From the NCBI GenBank assembly GCA_002385735.1, contig DGEB01000005.1:12052-33164 (forward strand): a DNA stretch of 21,113 nucleotides. Reading direction: 5' to 3'. Source of the stretch: Peptococcaceae bacterium UBA3937. Its GTDB lineage: Bacteria > Bacillota > Peptococcia > DRI-13 > DTU073. The position numbers and the translations under genes were made by a program. Positions 1-5,507 of this stretch are shown here, piece by piece; position 1 is the first letter of the stretch, and every line of letters begins with the position of its first letter. The notes under the pieces were generated by a model, which saw nothing but the letters and a program-made list of their open reading frames with translations, was not told the DNA's origin and searched no databases.

Positions 1-60
1 CGGGTGCTGGGCAGCCTTAACCTGCCGGTTGTGACCGGGACTTACGAAATATTAGAGTAA
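1..60 (+). CDS. C-terminal fragment of an unidentified protein (cut by window edge)
   Basis: Frame 1 is open from the window edge and reads RVLGSLNLPVVTGTYEILE before a TAA at 58-60. The clean end and an intergenic stretch with a -10-like TATAAT after it suggest the tail of a real plus-strand gene. Nineteen residues are too few to name a family. Confidence 0.45.
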   Translation, partial: RVLGSLNLPVVTGTYEILE

Positions 61-93
61 AAAAACGGCCCTGAAAACCCGAGGAAAAAAGAA

Positions 94-119
94 TTGTTTA
101 CCCGGATCCTGCTTATAAT
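94..119 (+). promoter_or_regulatory. Possible sigma-A promoter for the YggT-M48 pair
   Basis: A perfect -10 hexamer TATAAT lies at 114-119, 36 nt before the GTG at 156. The best -35-like hexamer, TTGTTT at 94-99, leaves only a 14-nt spacer, well below the usual 17. The -10 is good and the -35 is doubtful. Confidence 0.35.
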
Positions 120-155
120 AAGCATGACACAGCTTATTAGAAGGAGGATTGGGCA

Positions 156-470
156 GTGGATGCTTTGGGCCGGTATATTCTGAGCAAAAGGATCATATAT
201 TATCTTCTAGGTTTATTAGAAACCCTGCTCCTTTTTCGCTTTCTTTTTAAATTGCTCGGCGCCAATCCCCAAAGCGGTTTTGTGGCCGGGATATATGCCG
301 TAACCGGCGGTTTTCTCGCCCCCTTCACCGGGATTTTCCGTCCCTTTGTCACCAGGGGGGCAGAAACCCAATCGGTCTTTGAACCGGCCACCCTGATCGG
401 GATGCTGGTTTATGCCTTGCTCGCCTGGGGATTAGTGCGGTTACTGGAGCTTTATCTCACCAGGGCTTAA
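156..470 (+). CDS. YggT-family integral membrane protein
   Basis: A 104-residue hydrophobic protein with two membrane segments, at about residues 13-35 and 80-100. Between them is a YggT-like stretch: a hydrophobic helix, then a Gly/Asn/Pro turn (LLGANPQSGFVAGIYAVTGG) and the conserved-looking FLAPFTGIFRPF segment around residues 53-64. YggT proteins are small membrane proteins; proposed roles include osmotic tolerance and cell-division or envelope functions, but no reaction is known. The GTG start is supported by AAGGAGG at 141-147, 8 nt upstream. An ATG at 160 is out of frame. The next gene starts 11 nt after the stop, so the two are probably co-transcribed. Confidence 0.75.
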   Translation: MDALGRYILSKRIIYYLLGLLETLLLFRFLFKLLGANPQSGFVAGIYAVTGGFLAPFTGIFRPFVTRGAETQSVFEPATLIGMLVYALLAWGLVRLLELYLTRA

Positions 471-481
471 AGACTTGGGAG

Positions 482-1744
482 GTGAAGATAATCGGAGCGA
501 TCAATAAGACTTGGTTACACGCCCTGTTCTTAGCGACCGGGGTCTTTGCGCTGTTATACCTGTGGTTTACCCTTTTTCCCGGAGCCGTAAAGCCGCAGGC
601 TTTCACCTTTTTTCAGGAGCAACAAATCATCGAGGGCCGGAATTATCTTTTTGTCCACCGTTTAGTCTTTATCATCAGCTTTCTTTTAGAATTAACGGTG
701 CTCGGCTGGCTGGTCTACAGCGGAAAAGCGGAAGCCTGCTCTAAGCATTTATGCACTTTAACCGGAAGTGGCAAATGGGGTGGCGGGCTGCTTTTTTTCT
801 TAATATTATGGCTTCTTTTCCGGTTAATCCACCTGCCCTTTCAATTAATTGCAGGCTATTGGTGGGAAAAACGCTGGGGTTTTTTAACCCAATCCCTTCC
901 CTCGTGGTGGCAGGACTATTTTTTAAGTGCAGGGCTGGATTTTGTCCTTTCCTTAGGGGCAGTTATTTTGCTTTTTGCGGCCATGGAGCGCTGGCCGCGA
1001 GGCTGGTGGCTGGCCGGAGCCGGCTTTACCGCCGTCTGGCTGTTTGTGCAGACCTTGTTGTGGCCAGTGGTCGTCTCCCCGCTGTTTAATGATTTTAAGC
1101 CGGTACCCGATCCGGAAGTAAAGCAGATGGTCAAGGGGCTTTCGGAAAAGGCCGGGCTGGAAGTGGGCGAAGTCCTGGTCATGGATGCCAGCAGGCGCAC
1201 TACTGCGGCTAATGCCTATTTTACCGGCTTAGGACGAACCAAAAGGATTGTTTTATATGATACCTTATTGCGTAATTATCCGCCTCAGGAAGTAAAGGCG
1301 GTAATTGCCCATGAAATGGCCCATTGGAAGCACGGACACATCATCAAAGGAATCCTTGGCGGGATTTTGGGCAATTTCCTCCTCTGGGCCTTGCTGTTCT
1401 TGTTCCTGAAGCCCGTATGGGAAAAAACCGCTTTTTATCCCCCTTATACCCTAGCCTTGCTGCTTTTGTTTGTTCTGCCAGTATCTTTTCTCAGTCGTCC
1501 CCTGGAAAACTACGTTTCCCGTCAGATGGAGCTGCAAGCCGATCGAACGGCCGTGGTGCTTACCGGTGATGTGCCCGGGGCCGTGCAACTGCAGATCGAT
1601 TTAGCTGCCAGAAACCTGGCTGATGTATCGCCCCCTGCTTTTCTTGAATGGTTCAGTTACAGCCATCCTTCCAGTTTGGTAAGAATTGAAAGTATCTTGA
1701 CAATCGACCCGGATTCAAGTATCATACTTGAGGAGACTAACTGA
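482..1744 (+). CDS. M48-family (Ste24/CAAX-type) membrane zinc metalloprotease
   Basis: A 420-residue protein with several membrane segments before and after a cytoplasm-facing catalytic core. The zinc site is complete: HEMAH at residues 277-281 gives two His ligands and the catalytic Glu278, and Glu350 in RQMELQADR is the third ligand, followed by Asp354 (the ExxxD signature of M48). The upstream segment ASRRTTAANAYFTGLG (about 237-252) also matches M48 proteins of the Ste24 type. In bacteria these act as membrane proteases; the substrate here is unknown. The start is uncertain: the GTG at 482 lies inside a near-perfect Shine-Dalgarno (GGGAGGTGA, 477-485), while in-frame ATA 488 and ATC 491 sit at better spacing. 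Start choice changes only the first two or three residues. Confidence 0.85.
   Translation: MKIIGAINKTWLHALFLATGVFALLYLWFTLFPGAVKPQAFTFFQEQQIIEGRNYLFVHRLVFIISFLLELTVLGWLVYSGKAEACSKHLCTLTGSGKWGGGLLFFLILWLLFRLIHLPFQLIAGYWWEKRWGFLTQSLPSWWQDYFLSAGLDFVLSLGAVILLFAAMERWPRGWWLAGAGFTAVWLFVQTLLWPVVVSPLFNDFKPVPDPEVKQMVKGLSEKAGLEVGEVLVMDASRRTTAANAYFTGLGRTKRIVLYDTLLRNYPPQEVKAVIAHEMAHWKHGHIIKGILGGILGNFLLWALLFLFLKPVWEKTAFYPPYTLALLLLFVLPVSFLSRPLENYVSRQMELQADRTAVVLTGDVPGAVQLQIDLAARNLADVSPPAFLEWFSYSHPSSLVRIESILTIDPDSSIILEETN
1697..1725 (+). promoter_or_regulatory. Sigma-A promoter inside the protease gene, likely driving tRNA-Ser
   Basis: A perfect -35 TTGACA at 1697-1702 and a -10 TATCAT at 1720-1725 are separated by exactly 17 nt. 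The predicted transcription start near 1732 is about 37 nt before the tRNA, inside the last codons of the M48 gene. A perfect 8+1+8 inverted repeat (1715-1731) covers the -10. Confidence 0.6.
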
Positions 1745-1768
1745 AAAGCCTTATTTCCGTAGACCTTA

Positions 1769-1858
1769 GGAGAGATGACCGAGTGGTTGAAGGTGCACGC
1801 CTGGAAAGCGTGTGTAGGGGCAACTCTACCGAGGGTTCGAATCCCTCTCTCTCCGCCA
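1769..1858 (+). tRNA. tRNA-Ser(GGA)
   Basis: A 90-nt class II tRNA. The acceptor stem GGAGAGA (1769-1775) pairs with TCTCTCC (1848-1854), followed by discriminator G and an encoded CCA (1856-1858). The anticodon stem CACGC/GCGTG encloses the loop CTGGAAA, so the anticodon is GGA (1803-1805), reading UCC and UCU. A long variable arm (GTAGGG-GCAA-CTCTAC) is typical of serine tRNAs. The T arm is GAGGG-TTCGAAT-CCCTC. It follows the protease stop by 24 nt and runs head-on to the leftward replication fork. Confidence 0.97.
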
Positions 1859-1928
1859 TTTAGAATACCAAGGCTTTCGGTGGTTGGGAAACGATTAATG
1901 CATATATTCGTGGAGATATACTCACGGC

Positions 1929-1969
1929 AAAAATACACCTTCGCATATTTTTTCGAAGGTGTATTTTTT
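1929..1969 (+). terminator. Strong bidirectional intrinsic terminator
   Basis: A 13-bp perfect stem, AAATACACCTTCG (1931-1943) with CGAAGGTGTATTT (1954-1966), closes a 10-nt loop. A T run follows on the plus strand, and A residues before the stem give a U run on the minus strand. It can end the tRNA-Ser transcript and the opposing hepT-side transcript. Confidence 0.85.
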
Positions 1970-1973
1970 ATGG

Positions 1974-2078
1974 CTAATTATTATTGGTTTCTTTTTTCTC
2001 TAATTCAGCAAGTTTTTCTTTTAGCGAATCAATCTCCGATTGAAGATTGTTTAATTATTCTGCATTGGTGTAATTAAA
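1974..2078 (-). pseudogene. Remnant of a coiled-coil protein C-terminus
   Basis: Read on the minus strand, 2054 down to 1974 is open for 26 codons and ends in TAG. Hydrophobic residues fall at peptide positions 1, 4, 8, 11, 15 and 18 (L, L, I, L, L, L), a perfect a/d heptad pattern with Glu/Lys/Asp between, then a polar ETNNN tail. A TAA at 2055-2057 separates it from a few more in-frame codons (FNYTNAE). There is no start codon with a ribosome site. The stop lies 5 nt from the terminator hairpin, as expected for a genuine gene end. It looks like the tail of a broken gene, but the length is short and chance is not excluded. Confidence 0.4.
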
Positions 2079-2088
2079 TATTTACTGA

Positions 2089-2511
2089 TTAACCTTCTTC
2101 TTTCAAAACTCGAAAAATGCACTGGGCGAATTCCTCAAAATCCTGCAAGTTGTTTAACATGGCATAGACTATTTGCTGATCAATTTCCAGATAATCATGT
2201 ACTAAAATATTTCGAAAGCCAGCAATCTTTTGCATCGTTCTGGCTAAATCAGAAGGAATAATCCCTTCCTCACTAAGAACAGCAAAACTTTCCGCATAAG
2301 TCAACGGTGCCCGCAGCCCCAAATCGGCAATTAGGTGATTCGCCAAATCAATGCAAGCCTGGGCCGCCAGTTGAAGATTGCGTTCGGCCCGGTCTTTTAA
2401 TCCTTCGTCCTGATAATATTTTTCCCAAGAATAAGAAGCTATTTCCTTCAATTTGCGCACAGCTTGTTCTAATTTTTCTAACCGCCGTTCAATTTTTTCC
2501 CGGTCGACCAC
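2089..2511 (-). CDS. hepT: HepT-like HEPN-domain RNase toxin
   Basis: A 140-residue helical protein of the HepT/DUF86 family. The HEPN catalytic motif RX4HXY is intact: RNILVHDY gives Arg100, His105 and Tyr107. Characterised HepT proteins are metal-independent RNases that dimerise to form the active site and are neutralised when the partner MntA AMPylates the tyrosine of this motif. The GTG start at 2511 is set by GAGGAGG upstream on the minus strand. The gene overlaps the end of mntA by 23 nt, the usual antitoxin-then-toxin order with tight translational coupling. The length is normal and all key residues are present, so it is probably functional. Confidence 0.9.
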   Translation of the reverse strand: MVDREKIERRLEKLEQAVRKLKEIASYSWEKYYQDEGLKDRAERNLQLAAQACIDLANHLIADLGLRAPLTYAESFAVLSEEGIIPSDLARTMQKIAGFRNILVHDYLEIDQQIVYAMLNNLQDFEEFAQCIFRVLKEEG

Positions 2512-2956
2512 CGAAAATCCCCTCCTCTATTCGCTTAGCTAATGCTGCGGAGAAAAACCGCTGAACAGGTAAATAATCACAATAGCGATCATAGATTTGA
2601 GCTTTAAACCTAACCAACTGTTGCTCTGCCCCTTTTTTTAGATATAGCAACCGCCCTTCTTTAAGCACTCGAAAAGCTAAACTTGCCGGGGCTTCGTTCA
2701 AAATAATAAGATCTAAATTATCTGTCCCTAAAATAAGCGCTATTTCCGCCATCAAACTTAATCTTTGCTCTAAAACAGCATTTCTATATAGATTTTCAAC
2801 CAATAAAACGGCTAAATCAACGTCACTTGTTGGCCTTGGACGCTTGGTAGCGTATGAACCAAAAAGATAAAATGCACTGATCTGTTCCTCTTTCTCAACT
2901 TTAGCCACAACGTGGGCTAATTTTTTTTCTAATTCTTCTGTTGTCATCAGCATCAC
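2489..2956 (-). CDS. mntA: MntA-like nucleotidyltransferase antitoxin (MNT/KNTase fold)
   Basis: A 155-residue minimal nucleotidyltransferase. The signature GSX10DXD is exact: Gly33-Ser34 in LFGSYA, then Asp45 and Asp47 in SDVDLAV, with a probable third metal-binding Asp82 in NLDLIIL. In the known MntA-HepT pairs this enzyme transfers AMP from ATP to the HepT active-site tyrosine and so silences the toxin. The start is GTG 2956 or ATG 2953; AAAGGAGAG sits 7 or 10 nt upstream. The 28-nt gap from the fic gene has room only for a ribosome site, so this gene is probably read from the fic promoter. The C-terminal tail (EEGIFGGRPGKN) is encoded in the overlap with hepT. Confidence 0.9.
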   Translation of the reverse strand: MMLMTTEELEKKLAHVVAKVEKEEQISAFYLFGSYATKRPRPTSDVDLAVLLVENLYRNAVLEQRLSLMAEIALILGTDNLDLIILNEAPASLAFRVLKEGRLLYLKKGAEQQLVRFKAQIYDRYCDYLPVQRFFSAALAKRIEEGIFGGRPGKN

Positions 2957-2984
2957 TAATACTCTCCTTTTACATTCTCTATTT

Positions 2985-3971
2985 TTACACCCTTCTATAT
3001 TTTTGCTTGCTGCTGTTGGGTTTATCGGGGACTGTCATTGTAATTAATTTTTGTTCCAACGCCGGCACCAGATAGTTATTTCGAAAAGTAGGTCGATGCT
3101 TTAAGTCTAGTCGTTTCATTAATTCTCGGCCCGACAAAGTGTCCGTCCCTAAGGCTTCTAAAAGCCGTCTGACTTGTACGGTTGCTTGTTCGCTAACTTG
3201 TTCGGTTTCGGCAAGCTCCTTTAAAGCAGCTAATATTACCTGCAAAAGGAACTCCGCCAAGGGTTGAGCATCAGCATTCTTGTCGGACAAGGCCAATGCC
3301 CGATAGTATTCATCCTGCCGCTCCCTAATTAATGTTTCCACCGGCAGCCAGGCAAAAAAAGGCTTCCACTTCGCCAGTAAAAGCGTTTGCCACATCCGGC
3401 CCATTCTGCCGTTGCCATCGGCAAAAGGATGGATAAATTCAAATTCATAATGAAAAACGCAGCTCTTGATGAGGGGATGGAGCCGGGCTTTTTCGGTCCA
3501 TTGAAGCAACTCGGTAATCAACTGCGGTACCTGCTTAGCAGGCGGCGCCATGTGCACCAACCGTTCCCCCGCAAATACGCCCACTCCACCTTGACGAAAA
3601 ACCCCTGTCTCTTGAATTAAACCGGTCATTAAAAGGCGATGGGCATCAAGTAAATCCTGTACCGAGTAAGGGTTGTACTGCAATAACCGTTCATATGCTT
3701 TATAAGCGTTTTTAACTTCCTGAATTTCATAGGGTTTTCCCAAAACCCGCTTGCCATCTATTACGTCTGTTACCTGCTCTAAGGATAAAGAGTTATTCTC
3801 AATGGCTAAAGTTGCATGAATAGTCCGGATCCGGTTATCCCGGCGTAGTTTGGGATTGGCATTTATGTTGTTTTTAACAGTAATAACACCAACTAATTCG
3901 CTAATTTCAGCAGTAAGATTAACAATTTTATCGGTGATTGTATATAAAGGAATATTTCTAACCTTTTTCAT
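2985..3971 (-). CDS. Fic-domain protein AMP-transferase with N-terminal inhibitory motif and C-terminal winged helix
   Basis: A 328-residue Fic protein. The catalytic motif HPFADGNGRMGR (residues 181-192) keeps the His base, the acidic metal-site residue and both Arg, so it should be active in transferring AMP from ATP to Ser/Thr/Tyr of a target. TLAIEN (54-59) matches the inhibitory (S/T)xxxE(G/N) motif in the N-terminal position of class II Fic proteins, meaning autoinhibition in cis rather than by a separate antitoxin. Residues about 260-328 look like a winged helix-turn-helix (LSGRELMKRLDL and a basic end). The ATG at 3971 has AAGGAG upstream. The target is unknown. It is the first gene of a probable operon with mntA and hepT. 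Confidence 0.9.
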   Translation of the reverse strand: MKKVRNIPLYTITDKIVNLTAEISELVGVITVKNNINANPKLRRDNRIRTIHATLAIENNSLSLEQVTDVIDGKRVLGKPYEIQEVKNAYKAYERLLQYNPYSVQDLLDAHRLLMTGLIQETGVFRQGGVGVFAGERLVHMAPPAKQVPQLITELLQWTEKARLHPLIKSCVFHYEFEFIHPFADGNGRMGRMWQTLLLAKWKPFFAWLPVETLIRERQDEYYRALALSDKNADAQPLAEFLLQVILAALKELAETEQVSEQATVQVRRLLEALGTDTLSGRELMKRLDLKHRPTFRNNYLVPALEQKLITMTVPDKPNSSKQKYRRV

Positions 3972-3991
3972 TAACCATAGCTCCTTTTCTT

Positions 3992-4031
3992 ACTTGTACT
4001 ATATTATACCGTACAAGTGTGGGATATACAA
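3992..4031 (-). promoter_or_regulatory. Promoter of the fic-mntA-hepT operon with an overlapping inverted-repeat operator
   Basis: On the minus strand a -35 TTGTAT (4031-4026) and a perfect -10 TATAAT (4007-4002) are 18 nt apart. Perfect inverted arms ACTTGTAC (3992-3999) and GTACAAGT (4011-4018), 11 nt apart, flank the -10. The half-site centres are 19 nt apart, about two helical turns, as for a dimeric repressor. The Fic winged-helix domain is one possible binder (inference). Confidence 0.65.
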
Positions 4032-4102
4032 TACACCGGTCATTTAAAGGGACCGTCTCCCCTATTATTTTCAAAACTATAAAAGACTGTCGGCGAGTAA
4101 AG

Positions 4103-4124
4103 AAGGGAGCCCCAAAGCTCCCTT
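4103..4124 (-). terminator. Hairpin after ackA, possible terminator
   Basis: AAGGGAGC (4103-4110) pairs with GCTCCCTT (4117-4124) across a 6-nt loop, 56 nt past the ackA stop. The following minus-strand bases (CTTTACT) form only a weak U run, so termination may be inefficient. It also separates ackA from the fic promoter. Confidence 0.55.
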
Positions 4125-4180
4125 GAAATGTTTTTACGATCTGTGTTTTTATGGTTCCTGTTCTTTATGAAAACGCTGTA

Positions 4181-5380
4181 CTAAGCTTTGCCCTTTACGA
4201 TGTCGTAAGTGTCCCGGGCAATCATTAATTCTTCGTTGGTGGGAATGACCAGGACCTTGGTCTTGGCATCAACTGCGGAAACATCCATTTCTTGCCCACG
4301 GATCTTGTTCTTTTCCGAATCAATTTTTACGCCCAGATACCCCAGACCCGAGCAGATGCTTTCGCGCATGGAAGCGGAGTTTTCCCCTAGCCCGGCTGTG
4401 AAGACAATTGCATCCACCCCATCCAGCACTGCGGCATAAGCCCCGATGTATTTCTTAACACCATAGGCAAAGCGGTCCAGAGCGATTTGAGCCCGCTCAT
4501 TGCCTTGGCCTGCGGCCGTTTCCAAATCTCTGAAGTCGCTGCTTACCCCGGAAAGACCTAAGACCCCGGACTTTTTGTTCACAAAATTATTAACCTGCTC
4601 TGTGGTCCAGCCTTCTTTTTCCATCAAAAAGGTAATTACCGTAGCGTCAATATCACCGGAACGGGTCCCCATCATTAACCCCTCCAAAGGAGTAAAGCCC
4701 ATGGTGGTGTCCACGCTTTTGCCGCCGTCCACGGCCGCAATACTGGCGCCGTTTCCAAGATGACAGGTGATTATTTTGCATTGCTCGATCGGTTTGCCTA
4801 ACAAGGCCGCCGCCCGTTGGGCTACATACTTATGGGAGGTACCGTGAAAACCGTATTTACGAATCTTGTATTTTTCATAATACTCATAAGGAATCCCGTA
4901 CAAATACGCTTTAGGCGGCATGGTTTGATGAAAGGCCGTATCAAACACCGCGACCTGAGGCACACCCGGCATAAGCCGTTGACAAGCCTCAATACCCATG
5001 ATATTCGGTGGATTATGCAGAGGAGCCAATTCACTGTTTTTCCGGATGGCCTTCATCACTTCTTCCGTCAAAAGAACGGAGCCTGAAAAATCTTCGCCGG
5101 CGTGTACCACGCGATGCCCCACGGCCGAAATTTCCTTCATGGAACTCAGGACGCCGTATTCCGGGTTTACAATCGCGTCCAAGACCAGCTTGATGGCCCT
5201 TTCATGGTCGGAAATTTCATCTTCAATAACTTTCTTTTCCTCTCCGTAACGATGGGTTAGAATTGATCCCGGCAAGCCTATCCTTTCTACCAGTCCTTTT
5301 GCCATGACTTCCTCATTTTCCATGTTAAAGAGCTGATACTTAAGAGATGAGCTGCCGCAATTAATTACCAGGATTTTCAC
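4181..5380 (-). CDS. ackA: Acetate kinase
   Basis: AckA interconverts acetyl phosphate + ADP and acetate + ATP, the substrate-level phosphorylation step of acetate-forming fermentation. The 399-residue length is standard. Family landmarks are all present: NCGSSSLK at 7-14, HRVVHAGE (Arg90), the [10 protein letters not shown] segment (Asp147), [10 protein letters not shown] (His179), HLGNGAS at 207-213, MGTRSGDID (Arg240) and TNEELMIAR (Glu383). These correspond to the catalytic Asn, Arg, Asp, His, Arg and Glu of characterised acetate kinases. The GTG start has AGGAGG 7 nt upstream. A phosphotransacetylase gene (pta), often next to ackA, is not in this window. It has its own promoter downstream of gyrA. 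Confidence 0.98.
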   Translation of the reverse strand: MKILVINCGSSSLKYQLFNMENEEVMAKGLVERIGLPGSILTHRYGEEKKVIEDEISDHERAIKLVLDAIVNPEYGVLSSMKEISAVGHRVVHAGEDFSGSVLLTEEVMKAIRKNSELAPLHNPPNIMGIEACQRLMPGVPQVAVFDTAFHQTMPPKAYLYGIPYEYYEKYKIRKYGFHGTSHKYVAQRAAALLGKPIEQCKIITCHLGNGASIAAVDGGKSVDTTMGFTPLEGLMMGTRSGDIDATVITFLMEKEGWTTEQVNNFVNKKSGVLGLSGVSSDFRDLETAAGQGNERAQIALDRFAYGVKKYIGAYAAVLDGVDAIVFTAGLGENSASMRESICSGLGYLGVKIDSEKNKIRGQEMDVSAVDAKTKVLVIPTNEELMIARDTYDIVKGKA

Positions 5381-5433
5381 CTTTTCTCCTCCTATCCTTG
5401 TTTATTACTTTTCCAGATTTTTTTAATGCTACT

Positions 5434-5462
5434 ATTATAACATAAGATTACCAGAACGAAAG
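5434..5462 (-). promoter_or_regulatory. Extended -10 promoter for ackA
   Basis: On the minus strand TGTTATAAT carries a perfect TATAAT (5439-5434) with the TG extension. The -35 region is poor (CTTTCG at a 17-nt spacer), which an extended -10 can compensate. It lies in the only gap between gyrA and ackA. Confidence 0.55.
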
Positions 5463-5507
5463 CCCTTTCTTAAAGAACTTTTCCTGGGGTCTTTGATCTT
5501 TCTCCAG

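Noticed and set aside
1657..1938. Minus-strand open frame of 93 codons containing ERGIRTLGRVAPTHAFQACTFNHSV
   Set aside because: It is the antisense of tRNA-Ser; this peptide type is a well-known false annotation over serine tRNAs.
1775..2077. Plus-strand open frame of 100 codons beginning MTEWLKVHAWKACVG
   Set aside because: It is tRNA-Ser and the following terminator read as protein; no ribosome site or family.
4032..4180. Search for a duplicated tRNA-Ser 3' end as an attachment site at the far edge of the islet
   Set aside because: No copy of the T-arm/acceptor sequence is visible here, and no integrase gene is present, so tRNA-targeted integration is not supported.
5440..5507. Possible gyrA terminator between gyrA and ackA
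   Set aside because: Only 4-bp stems or two-base loops are available and no T run follows on the minus strand.
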